A DNA stretch of 64,000 nt, from NCBI RefSeq assembly GCF_014295035.1, contig NZ_CP060404.1:1468001-1532000 (forward strand), read 5' to 3'. This document shows, piece by piece, positions 6,905 through 16,570 of the stretch. Under the pieces are notes generated by a model. It made no database searches. It was not told the DNA's origin and saw only the letters and a list, made by a program, of their open reading frames with translations. Within the stretch, counting starts at the first letter, position 1; each line of letters begins with the position of its first letter. The DNA is from Streptomyces buecherae (GTDB lineage Bacteria; Actinomycetota; Actinomycetes; Streptomycetales; Streptomycetaceae). The translations under genes and the position numbers were made by a program.

Positions 6905-8941
6905 TCAGCGCCCGGTGGGCGCCGTCCCGTGCGGGAAGACCACCTGGGCCGAGCCGCCGCCGCGCCGGTTCGTCTCGGCCGCGGCCAACCAGCGCCCGTC
7001 GGGCAGGCGTTGGACGGCGGTGGCGGCGCCGATCTCCCGGTTCTTGGTGAACCGGTGCCCGAGCGCTTCGAGTTCGGCCCGCAGCGGGCTGTTCCACAGG
7101 CCGGGTTCCAGCTCCGTGGTGGCGGTGTTGCGCTGGCTGGCGCGCGGCGCGGCGATGGCGTCCACCAGCGGCAGGCCACGGTCGAAGTGGTTCAGCAGGG
7201 TCTGCAGCACCGTGGTGATGATGGTGGCCCCGCCGGGCGAGCCGAGCGCGACCACCGGGCGCCCGTCCTCGAACACGATCGTCGGCGACATCGACGAGCG
7301 GGGCCGCTTGCCGGGCCCGGGCAGGTTCGGGTCGTGCACGCCCGGCGTGATGGGCGCGAAGGAGAAGTCGGTCAGCTCGTTGTTGAGCAGGAAGCCGCGC
7401 CCGGGCACCGTGATGCCGCTGCCGCCGGTCTGCTCGATCGTCAGGGTGTAGGCGACGACGTTGCCCCACTTGTCGGCGACCGTCAGGTGCGTGGTGTCCC
7501 GGCCCTCGTACGGGGTGGGGCTCGCGGTGCCGGACGCGTCGCAGCGCTTCGGGTGGCGCGGGTCGCCGGCCGGAAGCGGGCTGGTCAGCGCCTTGTCGTC
7601 GCTGATCAGGCAGGCCCGCGCGTCGGCGAACCGCTGCCCGAGCAACTGCCGGGTCGGCACGTCCTCGAACGCCGGGTCGCCCACCCAGCGGCCCCGGTCG
7701 GCGAAGGCGATCCGGCTGGCCTCGATGTAGCGGTGCAGGAACCGCTTCTCGCTCAGCCGCGCGTCGCCGCCGCTCCGCGCGGTCCCGTGGTCGCCGTCGG
7801 TGGCCGCGCTCCTGTCGGCGTGCGCGCCCTTGCCCGCCCGGCCGAGTTCGGCGCTCTCCAGGATGTTCAGCGCCTCGCCGACCGTGGTGCCGCCCGAGGA
7901 GGACGGGGCCATGCCGTACAGGTCCAGGCCCTTGTAGTGGGAGCGGCTCGGGGCCTGCGAGCGGGGGGCGTACGCACCCAGGTCGGCGCGCGTCAGGTCG
8001 CCGGGCCGCACCGTGCGGTCGGCGTCCTTCGCGACCGGGGGCGTGCGCACCGTACGGACGATGTCGCGGCCGATCTCGCCACGGTAGAGGGCGTCGACGC
8101 CCTGCCGGGCCAGCAGGTCGTAGGTGCGGGCCAGGTCCGGGTTGGTCAGCGTGCTGCCGACCACGGGCAGCTTGCCGCCGGGCAGGAACAGCTTCGCGCT
8201 GGCCGGGAAGTCGGCGAAGCGCTCCTGGTTGTCGGCGGTCTGCGAGCGGAACGTCTCGTCCACCGTGAAGCCGTCGCGGGCCAGCCGCTGCGCGGGGCGC
8301 AGCACCTGGCCGAGGGACTTGGTGCCCCAGCGGTCGAGCGCGGAGTCCCAGGTGGCCGGGGTGCCGGGGGTGCCGACGCCGAGCCCGCTGGTGACGGCCT
8401 GGTCGAACGGGATCGGCTTGCCGTTCTCCAGGAACAGGTCGCTGCCGGCGCTGCGCGGCGCGGTCTCGCGGCCGTCGATGGTGGAGACCCGCTTGCGCTT
8501 GGCGTCGTAGTACACGAAGTACCCGCCGCCGCCGACACCCGCCGAGTACGGCTCGGTGACGCCCAGCGCCGCCGCGGTGGCGACCGCGGCGTCCACGGCG
8601 TTGCCGCCGCGCCGCAGCACCTCGATGCCGGCGGCGGAGGCGTCCTGGTCGACGCTGGAGACCGCGCCGCCGTAGCCGACGGCCACCGGCGTCTTCTCGG
8701 GCGTGCCCGGCGGGGTGTGGGCGGGGCTCGCGGGCCGCGCGCCGTCCGCCGCCCGGTCCGGCGTCGCCGGGCCCTCGGCGACGGCCGGCACGGAGCCGAG
8801 CGTGGTCAGCAGCGCCGCGGTCGCGGCCACCGCCGCCCAGCGGCGGGCGCGGGTGCCGCCGCTCCGGGACCGGCCGGCGGCGGGCGGTGGGAGTCCCGGC
8901 GCGGTGGCGGTCGAGCGAAGCGACACAGCAGGGCGGACCAT
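6905..8941 (-). CDS. ggt: Gamma-glutamyltransferase precursor, secreted
   Basis: The 678-aa product starts at the ATG at 8941 with GGAGGTC just upstream; the longer in-frame extension has no ribosome site. It carries a signal peptide: Arg-rich start, hydrophobic core near residues 32-45, cleavage about AVA-EG. The enzyme is made as one chain that self-cleaves before a threonine. The DTTHLTVADKWGN segment near residue 482 holds this nucleophile, followed by GSGI and a GFLLNNELTDF block. The N-terminal half shows the large-subunit GGNAVDAAVATA motif. It hydrolyses or transfers the gamma-glutamyl group of glutathione and similar peptides outside the cell. It is apparently a single-gene unit with its own terminator. 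Confidence 0.95.
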   Translation of the reverse strand: MVRPAVSLRSTATAPGLPPPAAGRSRSGGTRARRWAAVAATAALLTTLGSVPAVAEGPATPDRAADGARPASPAHTPPGTPEKTPVAVGYGGAVSSVDQDASAAGIEVLRRGGNAVDAAVATAAALGVTEPYSAGVGGGGYFVYYDAKRKRVSTIDGRETAPRSAGSDLFLENGKPIPFDQAVTSGLGVGTPGTPATWDSALDRWGTKSLGQVLRPAQRLARDGFTVDETFRSQTADNQERFADFPASAKLFLPGGKLPVVGSTLTNPDLARTYDLLARQGVDALYRGEIGRDIVRTVRTPPVAKDADRTVRPGDLTRADLGAYAPRSQAPSRSHYKGLDLYGMAPSSSGGTTVGEALNILESAELGRAGKGAHADRSAATDGDHGTARSGGDARLSEKRFLHRYIEASRIAFADRGRWVGDPAFEDVPTRQLLGQRFADARACLISDDKALTSPLPAGDPRHPKRCDASGTASPTPYEGRDTTHLTVADKWGNVVAYTLTIEQTGGSGITVPGRGFLLNNELTDFSFAPITPGVHDPNLPGPGKRPRSSMSPTIVFEDGRPVVALGSPGGATIITTVLQTLLNHFDRGLPLVDAIAAPRASQRNTATTELEPGLWNSPLRAELEALGHRFTKNREIGAATAVQRLPDGRWLAAAETNRRGGGSAQVVFPHGTAPTGR

Positions 8942-9269
8942 CCTGACCTCCAAGCAGAAAGCGGGCGGCAGCGGCCGGAGCCTACTCGCGCGCGGGAGCG
9001 GACGACAGTACGTGCGGGGTACGCGTGTCCCCACGAGCGCCGGCGTACGCCACTCGTACGGGGACGTTTGAGCACCCCCGAACCCACGGAACCCCGCCCG
9101 ACGGCGACCACCTGACGCGTGATCAGCGTGGCCCCACCACCGGGCACGAACCGCCCGCCGGCCACGGCCCGGCACAAGCCGCCCACCGACACACACCCTC
9201 GGCTCCGCTCGGCCCGCGCCCACCGCAGGGCTCGAACACGTACCCGAACGGCGGCTACCATGCGCGGCC
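8942..9269. promoter_or_regulatory. Divergent intergenic region, ggt / 9270 gene
   Basis: These 328 bp separate two divergent genes and must hold both promoters. An imperfect inverted pair (GTCCCCACGAG at 9027-9037 and CTCGTACGGGGAC at 9053-9065) is a possible operator. No clear -10/-35 boxes could be assigned and no small gene is supported. Confidence 0.4.
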
Positions 9270-10073
9270 ATGACTGACACCCCACTGGCATGGCAGTCCG
9301 TCGGCCTGGCCCTCGGCCCCGGCGGCGCGGAGTCCGATCTCATCGCCTCGGGCGCCGCCCTGGTCGTGGGCCTGACGCTGGGTTGGCTGGCGCACGCGGC
9401 GGCCGGCCGGCGCCGACTCGGCCGCGAGCGCGCCTTCTACGGGCTGCCCGAGGGGTCGGAGTGCGTGCTCGTCACGCACCGGGACACCACGGCCGCCAGC
9501 CAGTGGAGCATCCCCCGGCACGACGCGCTCGCGCTGCTCGGGCTGTCGTCCGTGCTGGAGAACTGCGGGGCGCACGCGGAGATCGCGCCGCACGACACCG
9601 GGCTGCAGGGGTTCGGCGCGCGCACCGAGTTCTGCGTGGGCGACCCGATCGCGCACCGCCGGCTGGCCGCCCACCTGGCCAACCTGCTCCCCGGGGTCAC
9701 GGTGCGGATGGGCGACGAGAACGGCGTGGACCGGGGGACGTTCGTCATCGGCGGCACGGCCTACCGGATGGAGCCGGGGGCGGTGGAGTACGTGCTGCTC
9801 GCCCGGCTCACGGCGGGCGGCGGCGACCGGCCGGTGTTCCTCGCGGCGGGCCAGCGCCCGGTGACGCACCGGGCCGCCGTGCGGCACCTGGTGCGCGACC
9901 GCGCCCGGCTCGCGCGCGGGCGCGGGCGGGACGGCTCGTTCTGCGTGCTGCTCAAGGTGGTCAACTCGCAGGCGTACGGGCCTGACGTGGTGGAGTTCGT
10001 GGCCGACGTGACGAAGGCGGCCGTCGCGCCCGGCGAGGCGAAGGGGCACCGCGCGGCCAAGAGCGCCGAGTAG
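9270..10073 (+). CDS. Membrane-anchored protein of unknown function
   Basis: The 267-aa product has one hydrophobic segment near residues 25-45 (IASGAALVVGLTLGWLAHAA) followed by basic residues, suggesting an N-terminal anchor with a cytoplasmic C-terminus. The soluble part has alternating strand/helix character, with conserved-looking LVTHRDTTAASQWSIPRHDALALLGL and GTFVIGGTAYRMEPGAVEYV blocks. I know this pattern only from Streptomyces hypothetical proteins. It stands alone, divergent from ggt and convergent with the ABC transporter operon, with 62 bp to the transporter stop. Another ATG at 9260 is in a different frame. Function unknown. Confidence 0.75.
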   Translation: MTDTPLAWQSVGLALGPGGAESDLIASGAALVVGLTLGWLAHAAAGRRRLGRERAFYGLPEGSECVLVTHRDTTAASQWSIPRHDALALLGLSSVLENCGAHAEIAPHDTGLQGFGARTEFCVGDPIAHRRLAAHLANLLPGVTVRMGDENGVDRGTFVIGGTAYRMEPGAVEYVLLARLTAGGGDRPVFLAAGQRPVTHRAAVRHLVRDRARLARGRGRDGSFCVLLKVVNSQAYGPDVVEFVADVTKAAVAPGEAKGHRAAKSAE

Positions 10074-10135
10074 GCGCCGCCGGCCGCCCCTCTCCCCGGC
10101 TCCCCCGTCCCCCGTGTCCCCTGTCCCTCCGGCGC

Positions 10136-11131
10136 TCAGGGCCGACCGGCCCCCGGGCCGCCGCCTCCTGGCCGGGGGCCGCCGGGCCGAGGACTCCCCG
10201 GCCCCGGGCTCCCGGGCCGGGACCCGCCAGGTCGGGAGCCGCCGCTGGCGCCGCCGGGGCCGCCGGGGGCCGGGCCGCCGCCCACGCCCGGCAACAGCGT
10301 GCCCGGCTGTGCCTCGGCGACCTCCGCCGCGCCCACCTTCGGGTTGCGGCGCTGGCGCTTGGCCACCCAGTTGGCGAACCAGGACAGCAGCATGCACATG
10401 CCGATGTAGATCGGCGAGATGATCAACACCACCGGGATGAACGGCAGGTCGTAGTCGAGGTTGCCGGCGATGAGCTTGCCCGCGTGCAGGAACTCCTCGT
10501 AGGTGATGAGGAAGCCGAGCGAGGTGTCCTTGAGCGCCACCACGAGCTGACTGATGATCGCCGGCAGCATGGCCCGCACGCCCTGCGGCACCAGGACGTA
10601 GCTCATGACGTGCGTCTTGCGCATGCCCAGCGAGTACGCGGCCTCGCGCTGGCCTCGGTCCACCGAGTTCACGCCGGTGCGGAAGACCTCGGCGAGCACC
10701 GAGCCGTTGTACAGCGTCAGCCCGGTGACCAGCGCGGGCAGCGGCTGCACCTTGAGCGCCACGAAGACGAAGAAGATCATCACCAGGACGGGCATGGCCC
10801 GGAAGAACTCCACCAGGAGCGTGGCGAGCCAGCGCACCGGGCGGTGGTCGGACAGCCGCCCGGCGGCGAGCAGCGCGCCGAGCGCGAGCGCGAGGACGGC
10901 GGCGTACGCGAACGCCTTGAGCGTGTTGCCGAGCCCGCGCAGCAGCAGTTCCTGGATGCCCTCGTACTGGAACGGGCGCCACTTCTGGGCCTCGAACTGG
11001 CCGGTGTCGTAGAGGAGGTAGCCGAACCAGGCAAGGAGCGCCAGGATCACGAGGGTGGAGACCACCCCGTAGAGCCGGTGCCGGCGGCGGGTCCGTGGGC
11101 CCGGGATGTCGTAGAGGGCGGTGTGGGTCAT
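10136..11131 (-). CDS. gluD: Glutamate-type ABC transporter permease with Gly/Pro-rich tail
   Basis: This 331-aa HisM-type inner-membrane permease has about five to six hydrophobic spans (residues ~20-270) and the EAA-loop sequence EAAYSLGMRKTHVMSYVLVPQGVRAMLP that contacts the ATPase. The ATG at 11131 overlaps the gluC stop by four bases. The unusual part is the last ~50 residues, a low-complexity Gly/Pro/Arg/Ser tail. Typical family members end soon after the KRQRRNPKV region. It is the last gene of the operon and convergent with the 9270 gene. Confidence 0.9.
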   Translation of the reverse strand: MTHTALYDIPGPRTRRRHRLYGVVSTLVILALLAWFGYLLYDTGQFEAQKWRPFQYEGIQELLLRGLGNTLKAFAYAAVLALALGALLAAGRLSDHRPVRWLATLLVEFFRAMPVLVMIFFVFVALKVQPLPALVTGLTLYNGSVLAEVFRTGVNSVDRGQREAAYSLGMRKTHVMSYVLVPQGVRAMLPAIISQLVVALKDTSLGFLITYEEFLHAGKLIAGNLDYDLPFIPVVLIISPIYIGMCMLLSWFANWVAKRQRRNPKVGAAEVAEAQPGTLLPGVGGGPAPGGPGGASGGSRPGGSRPGSPGPGSPRPGGPRPGGGGPGAGRP

Positions 11132-11772
11132 CGCGGCACTCCCCAGCGTGCTTCCAGCACGTTGAAGACCGCGCTGATGGTCAGGGTCACGATCAGGTAG
11201 CCGACGGCGATCCAGACGAAGGTCCAGACGATGCTGTAGCCGAGTTCGTTCAGGGTCTTGTAGGTGCCGAGCAGTTCGGTGACGCTGAACGACCCGGCGA
11301 TGGCCGAGTTCTTGGCGAGTGCGATCAGCGTGGAGCCGATCGGCGGGATCACCGAGCGGAACGCCTGCGGCATCACCACCGAGCCCAGCGTCTGGTCGAA
11401 GGTCAGGCCCAGGCTCCGCGCCGCCTCGCCCTGGCCGACCGGCACGGTGTTGATGCCCGAGCGCACCGCCTCGCAGATGAAGGCCGAGGTGTAGCAGCCG
11501 AGCGCGAGCACGGCGAAGGTGGTGAACGGCAGCACCAGGCCGAAGCGCGGCAGGCCGAGCAGCACGGCGAAGAACAGCAGGGTGAGCGGGGTGTTGCGGA
11601 GCACCGTCACCCACACGGTGCCGAAGACCCGCAGCGAGCCGACCGGCGCGACCCGGAAGGCGGCCATCACGATGCCGAGGCCCAGGGCGAGCAGCGAGGC
11701 GTATCCGGTCAGCTCGACCGTGCCGAGCAGGCCCTTGCCGTACAGCGAGAAGTTCTCGGTCAACACGTCCAT
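11128..11772 (-). CDS. gluC: Glutamate-type ABC transporter permease
   Basis: This 214-aa HisM-type permease is normal in length. It has a hydrophobic start, an NTPLTLLFF span and the loop EAARSLGLTFDQTLGSVVMPQAFRSVIPP for ATPase contact. It pairs with the adjacent gluD to form the membrane channel. The ATG at 11772 follows the substrate-binding protein gene by 13 bases. Confidence 0.93.
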   Translation of the reverse strand: MDVLTENFSLYGKGLLGTVELTGYASLLALGLGIVMAAFRVAPVGSLRVFGTVWVTVLRNTPLTLLFFAVLLGLPRFGLVLPFTTFAVLALGCYTSAFICEAVRSGINTVPVGQGEAARSLGLTFDQTLGSVVMPQAFRSVIPPIGSTLIALAKNSAIAGSFSVTELLGTYKTLNELGYSIVWTFVWIAVGYLIVTLTISAVFNVLEARWGVPR

Positions 11773-11785
11773 GGCGCTGCCTTCC

Positions 11786-12763
11786 TCAACCCGCCGCGTA
11801 GCGGTCGACGGCGGGCGGCTTCGGGGCGGGCACGCCGGAGCGGCCGAGCGTCGCGTCGTACGCCTTCTTCCAGTCGCCGTTCTTCTGGTGTGCCTCGATG
11901 GCGTCGTCGAGCGCGAGGCGCAGCGCGTTGTCGCTCCTGGGTACGCCGATGCCGTACGGCTCCTTGGAGAACGGCCGCCCCGCCAGCTTGAGTTCGTCGG
12001 GCACCTTGGCGGCGTAGCCCATCAGGATCGTGTCGTCGGTGGTCACCGCGTCCACCTGGTAGGTGAGGAGATTGTCGACACAGATCGAGTACGCGTCGTA
12101 GGAGACCGGGTCGGCCTTGGGGTAGTCGGCCTCGATGCGCTGGAGCGGCGTCGAGCCGGCGGCCGAGCACACCTTCCTGCCCGCCAGGTCGTCCGGCCCG
12201 TGGATGTCGTCCTCCTCGTCGCGCACCAGCAGCGACTGTCCGGCCTCGTAGTACGGGCCGGCGAAGCCGACCTGGCGCTTGCGCAGGTCGTTGATGGTGT
12301 AGGTGCCGACGTAGTAGTCGATCTGGCCGTTCTGCAACGCCGTCTCGCGGTTGGCGGAGGCGACGGTGCGGAAGCTGACACGCCGCGGGTCGAAGCCGAG
12401 CGAGGCGGCCATCATCTTGGCGATCTCGATGTCGAACCCGCTGTAGCGGCCGGTCGCCGGGTCCTTCTCGCCCACGTACGGCTGGTCCTCCTTGGCGCCG
12501 ACCACCAGGTGCCCGCGGCGCTTGGCCTTGCGCCAGGTCGCGGACTTCGGGAGGTCGAAGCCCTGGACGACGCGGTAGTGCGGCAGCGCCTCGGGGCGTG
12601 GTCCCTTGGCCGGTGGGCTGCCCTCCTTGCCGCAGCCGGCCGCGGCCAGGGCCAGGGCCGCGAGCACGGCGACGGCGAGCGCGCGCCGCCGCCGGGCCGG
12701 GCGCGGGGTCGCGCGCGGGGACGGGGGCTGGTTCGGCGACGGGTCCGGGGGAAGCTCGCGCAT
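11786..12763 (-). CDS. gluB: ABC transporter solute-binding lipoprotein (amino acid)
   Basis: The 325-aa extracellular receptor has an N-terminal Arg-rich stretch, a hydrophobic core and the lipobox LAAAGC with Cys44 as the lipidated residue. The mature part is a family 3 solute-binding protein: KRRGHLVVGAKEDQPYVGEKDPATGRYSGFDIEIAKMM is the classic ligand-pocket start, and DDTILMGYAAK and GIGVPRSD follow. The substrate is probably glutamate or another polar amino acid, judged by resemblance to corynebacterial/streptomycete GluB. It lies 16 bp downstream of gluA. Confidence 0.92.
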   Translation of the reverse strand: MRELPPDPSPNQPPSPRATPRPARRRRALAVAVLAALALAAAGCGKEGSPPAKGPRPEALPHYRVVQGFDLPKSATWRKAKRRGHLVVGAKEDQPYVGEKDPATGRYSGFDIEIAKMMAASLGFDPRRVSFRTVASANRETALQNGQIDYYVGTYTINDLRKRQVGFAGPYYEAGQSLLVRDEEDDIHGPDDLAGRKVCSAAGSTPLQRIEADYPKADPVSYDAYSICVDNLLTYQVDAVTTDDTILMGYAAKVPDELKLAGRPFSKEPYGIGVPRSDNALRLALDDAIEAHQKNGDWKKAYDATLGRSGVPAPKPPAVDRYAAG

Positions 12764-12779
12764 GTCGGTGCCCGCCCGC

Positions 12780-13523
12780 TCAGTGCTTGAGGATCTTGGA
12801 GAGGAAGTCCTTGGCGCGCTCGCTGCGGGGCGCGCTGAAGAACTCCTCGGGCGGGCGGTCCTCCACGATCGCGCCGTCGGCCATGAACACCACCCGGTTC
12901 GCGGCCGATCGCGCGAAGCCCATCTCGTGGGTGACGACCACCATCGTCATCCCCTCCCGGGCGAGCTGCCGCATCACCTCGAGGACCTCGTTGATCATCT
13001 CCGGGTCGAGGGCGGAGGTCGGCTCGTCGAAGAGCATCACCTTGGGGTCCATCGCCAGCGCCCTGGCGATGGCGACGCGCTGCTGCTGGCCGCCGGAGAT
13101 CTGGGCCGGGTACTTGTCGGCGTGCGCCGCGAGGCCCACCCGCTCCAGGAGTTCGCGCGAGCGCTGGTCGGCCTGCTCCTTCTTCCGCTTCCTGACCTTG
13201 ATCTGCGCCAGCGACACGTTGGCCAGCACGGTCTTGTGCGCGAAGAGGTTGAACGACTGGAAGACCATGCCGACCTCGGCGCGGAGCTGGGCGAGTGCCC
13301 TGCCCTCGGCCGGTAGCGGCGTGCCGCTCAGCGTGATCGTGCCGGACTCGATGCTCTCCAGGCGGTTGATCGTCCGGCACAGCGTCGACTTGCCGGAGCC
13401 GGAGGGGCCGATCACGACCACGACCTCCCCGCGGCCCACGGTGAGGTCGATGTCCCGCAGTACGTGCAGCTTCCCGTAGTACTTGTTGACGTCGCGCAGT
13501 TCGATCAGAGGATCGACGGCCAT
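12780..13523 (-). CDS. gluA: ABC transporter ATPase (polar amino acid)
   Basis: The 247-aa ATPase has all motifs intact: Walker [10 protein letters not shown] near residue 38, Q-loop FQSFNLFAH, signature SGGQQQR, Walker B VMLFDEP and the switch histidine in [10 protein letters not shown]. It is the first gene of a four-gene operon (ATPase, binding protein, two permeases). The 244-bp upstream region (13524-13767) is relatively AT-rich around 13560-13590 and should contain the operon promoter, but I could not assign one confidently. Confidence 0.95.
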   Translation of the reverse strand: MAVDPLIELRDVNKYYGKLHVLRDIDLTVGRGEVVVVIGPSGSGKSTLCRTINRLESIESGTITLSGTPLPAEGRALAQLRAEVGMVFQSFNLFAHKTVLANVSLAQIKVRKRKKEQADQRSRELLERVGLAAHADKYPAQISGGQQQRVAIARALAMDPKVMLFDEPTSALDPEMINEVLEVMRQLAREGMTMVVVTHEMGFARSAANRVVFMADGAIVEDRPPEEFFSAPRSERAKDFLSKILKH

Positions 13524-13767
13524 ATGCAGCCCTACCCACTTTCAGGCGTGTCGCAGTCAACGCAACCTATACATCCCCATAAGGGACATGGCGGATGACA
13601 CGCATGGTGTGGGCCATTGATGCCATCTGACGGCTACGACGGGCGGCGTTCACCGACGACGCGGGCGGAGAGCGGCCCCGCCCGGAGGGCCGGCCGCTCC
13701 CCTGGCCAGCGGGCCCGCCCCCGTCCGTTCGGGCGGCGGACTCGGTCGTGGGTCTCGGCCGTGGGTC

Positions 13768-14205
13768 TCAGCCCTCGTCCACCTCGGCGTAGAGCTGCGA
13801 CAGCTCGGGGGCGCCGTCCTCCGCCCAGGCCAGCCCGACCGCCGCCACGTCGATCTCCCGGCCGCTGTCGAGCACCACCAGCGGGGTGCCGTCCGCGTCC
13901 AGTCGCCACTGGGCGCCCGGCACGGTCCGTACGATCACCGTGCCCAGGTACAGGCCCGCGTCGTTGCCCAGCCACGGCGACTCCTCGGGGTCGTCCCGCC
14001 AGCGGGGCTGCAACTGGTCGAGGGCTTCGAGGGAGGCCGGGGTGTCGTCCAGCTCGACGTTCTCCGACTCGGCGCGGGCCCGCAGCAGTTCACACTCCGC
14101 GAGCAGTTCGGCCAGCCCTTCCCGCGCCGACCCGGTGGGCGGCGACTGTGCCTCGCCCGTCGCGCCGTGCCGCTTGCGCCAGGGGCCCAGGAAGGAGATG
14201 TTCAT
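13768..14205 (-). CDS. Small conserved actinomycete protein (DUF6278-like)
   Basis: The 145-aa product starts at the ATG at 14205 (MNISFLGPWRKR). An upstream in-frame extension exists but reads as shadow coding. The sequence is acidic, with no signal peptide or membrane span. Segments LAECELLRARAE and SPWLGNDAGLYLGTVIVRTVPGAQW suggest a small alpha/beta domain of the kind catalogued as a domain of unknown function in Streptomyces. It is divergent from the SGNH hydrolase gene. The family name is from memory; function unknown. Confidence 0.65.
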   Translation of the reverse strand: MNISFLGPWRKRHGATGEAQSPPTGSAREGLAELLAECELLRARAESENVELDDTPASLEALDQLQPRWRDDPEESPWLGNDAGLYLGTVIVRTVPGAQWRLDADGTPLVVLDSGREIDVAAVGLAWAEDGAPELSQLYAEVDEG

Positions 14206-14424
14206 ACCGTTCAGCGTCGCACCGACCGGGGGGTGCGCACCACAGGCGCGCGGCAGTGGATGGCGCTTGGCCGTCGGGACGCGCCGGCCCCTGGGCCGCC
14301 CGGAGTTCCCGGGTCCCACGGGGCGGGCGGGGCTGGTACGGCCGGCCCGCCAGCGCGGCTGTCGGCACAACCGCCGGCGCCCCACCACCCTCGGGTCGCC
14401 CGGCGATATCGAGAGGGGACGCGC

Positions 14425-16503
14425 GTGTTCGGCACCAGATCCCGTCGTGGCCAGCTCCCGCCCGGACCGACGCGCGGCCCGGCCGGCGGTCATCGGCGCG
14501 GCCCCTCACCGGCCGGGGCCCTCGCGGGCGGCATCGCGCTGGCCCTGGCCCTGGCCCTGACCGCCGCGCCCGCCCCCGCCCGCGAGGCCGGCCCTCGGCC
14601 CGCCGCCTCGCAGCCCGCCCGCTCCCCCGCCGTCACCCCCTCCGCCCTCCCGAGCCCCGGCCAGGCCGACCCGGTGGGCCCCACCGCCGCGCCGGCTGGC
14701 CGCGCGGAGCCCACCGCCGCTCCCGCCGTCGTTCCGCCCGCCGTCGGTGAGGGCGCCCCAGCCACGGGCCGGGCGGGCCGCCCGGTCCCCTTGGAGCGGC
14801 TCTTCGACAACGTGGGCACCAGCGACGACGCCGACCCCGGCGCCGCCGACCTGGACGGCGCGGGGAACTCCCTGTCCGCCCGGGACCTGGCGGCGGCCGG
14901 CTGGACCCCCGGGCGCGCCCTGACCCTGGACGCGACCCGGTTGGAGTGGCCGCGCTCGGCGCCGGGCCGCCCCGACAACGTACGGGCCAACGGCCAGCAC
15001 GTCGCGCTCTCCGGCACCGGCGACACCCTCACCTTCCTGGTCACCGGCAGCAGCCCGGGTCGCGTCGGCCCCGGCGCCGGCGGCTCCGGAACGGTCCACT
15101 ACCGGGACGGCTCGCGGAGCACGTACACGCTCACCGCGCCCGACTGGCGCGGCGGCCCGCTCGCCACCAAGGCCGTCGCCCTGCCGCACCACAACACGCC
15201 GGCCGGGCAGCGGCGCGAGGCGGTCCGGCTGTACGCGGTGAGCGTGCCCCTCGCGCGCGGCGCGGCCGTCGCCTCCCTCACGCTGCCCGCCGATCCGGGA
15301 CCGGACGCCGACCTGCACGTGTTCGCCCTGGCGGTACGCCCGCCGGCCGCCGACTGGAGCGGCACCTGGGCGGCGAGCACCTCCGGCCTGCCGCCGGTGG
15401 CCGGGGGCGGCGGGGCGGGCGAGGGGTGGCGGGACCAGACGCTGCGCCTGGTCGTGCGCGCCAGCGTCGGCGGGCCGCGCGCCAGGATCAGGCTGGCGAA
15501 CACGTTCGCCTCGGTCCCGGCGGACCTCGCGCACGCCAGCGTCGCGGTGCGCGGCACGGACGCCGCGGCGGCGGCCGACCCGGTGCCGCTGACCTTCGAC
15601 GGCCGACCCGGGACGCGGATCTCGGCCGGCGCGCAGGCGGTCAGCGACCCGGTGGCGCTGACCGTGCCGCGCGGCGCCGACCTGCTGGTGAGCCTGCACC
15701 TGCCGGGCCCGATCGACGCCGCGCCGGTGCACGCGCACGCCGCTCAACGCTCGTACCTGAGCCCAGCCGGCAGCGGCGACCACACGGGCGACCGGGACGG
15801 CGGCGCGTTCACCGGCACGCTCACCACCTGGCCCTACCTGACCGGCGTGGACGTCGCGGGCGGGCCGGGTGCCGTGGTGGCGCTCGGCGACTCGATCACC
15901 GACGGGGAGCGGTCCACGCCGGGCGCCAACCGGCGCTGGCCCGACGTGCTGGCCCGCCGCCTGCTGAGCCGGCCGCACGGCCCGCGCTACGGCGTGCTGA
16001 ACCAGGGCATCGCGGCGAACCGCGTCGTCACCGACCGCTATCCCGGCGACGGCGTGAGCGGCGACGTGGGCGGGGTCAGCGCCCAGCACCGCCTGGAGCG
16101 CGACGTGCTCGCGCAGACCGGCGTCCGCACCGTGATCGTCTTCGAGGGCGTCAACGACGTGCGCTCGGGCACCTCCGCCGACGCCGTGATCGCCGGGCTG
16201 CGCGCGATCGCGGACCGGGCCCGCGGCCGGGGGCTGCGCGTGCTCGCCGCGACCATCGCCCCCTGCGCGGGGTTCCCCGGCTGCACGCCCGAGGTGGACG
16301 CGCGGCGCGCCGCCGTCAACGCCTTCCTCCGCGACCACCGCGGGACCTTCGACGCCGTGGTGGACTTCGACGCCGTACTGCGCGACCCGGACCGACCGGA
16401 GCGTCTGCTGCCCGCCTACGACAGCGGCGACCACCTGCACCCGGGCGACGCGGGCCTGCGCGCCCTCGGCGACTCCGTCGACCTGCGGCTGCTGACCCCC
16501 TGA
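14425..16503 (+). CDS. Secreted SGNH/GDSL-family hydrolase
   Basis: The 692-aa product begins at the GTG at 14425, which has GAGAGGGG six bases upstream. The frame opens at 14167 but that part has no ribosome site. A signal peptide (Arg-rich start, long Ala/Leu core, APA-RE cleavage region) is followed by a Pro/Ala linker. A beta-rich domain covers residues ~125-440, and a C-terminal SGNH hydrolase has block I ALGDSITDG (~490), block II NQGIAANR, block III EGVNDVR and block V DHLHPGD. Ser, Gly, Asn and His are all present. Likely substrates are extracellular esters or acetylated polysaccharides. The beta-rich N-terminal module is typical of larger Streptomyces SGNH proteins. Confidence 0.88.
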   Translation: MFGTRSRRGQLPPGPTRGPAGGHRRGPSPAGALAGGIALALALALTAAPAPAREAGPRPAASQPARSPAVTPSALPSPGQADPVGPTAAPAGRAEPTAAPAVVPPAVGEGAPATGRAGRPVPLERLFDNVGTSDDADPGAADLDGAGNSLSARDLAAAGWTPGRALTLDATRLEWPRSAPGRPDNVRANGQHVALSGTGDTLTFLVTGSSPGRVGPGAGGSGTVHYRDGSRSTYTLTAPDWRGGPLATKAVALPHHNTPAGQRREAVRLYAVSVPLARGAAVASLTLPADPGPDADLHVFALAVRPPAADWSGTWAASTSGLPPVAGGGGAGEGWRDQTLRLVVRASVGGPRARIRLANTFASVPADLAHASVAVRGTDAAAAADPVPLTFDGRPGTRISAGAQAVSDPVALTVPRGADLLVSLHLPGPIDAAPVHAHAAQRSYLSPAGSGDHTGDRDGGAFTGTLTTWPYLTGVDVAGGPGAVVALGDSITDGERSTPGANRRWPDVLARRLLSRPHGPRYGVLNQGIAANRVVTDRYPGDGVSGDVGGVSAQHRLERDVLAQTGVRTVIVFEGVNDVRSGTSADAVIAGLRAIADRARGRGLRVLAATIAPCAGFPGCTPEVDARRAAVNAFLRDHRGTFDAVVDFDAVLRDPDRPERLLPAYDSGDHLHPGDAGLRALGDSVDLRLLTP

Positions 16504-16570
16504 CCCCCCTGATGGGCCCCGGGCAGCGCCCCGCGCGGCTTCGTCCGGTCACCGACGCCGCCGCCCGGGC

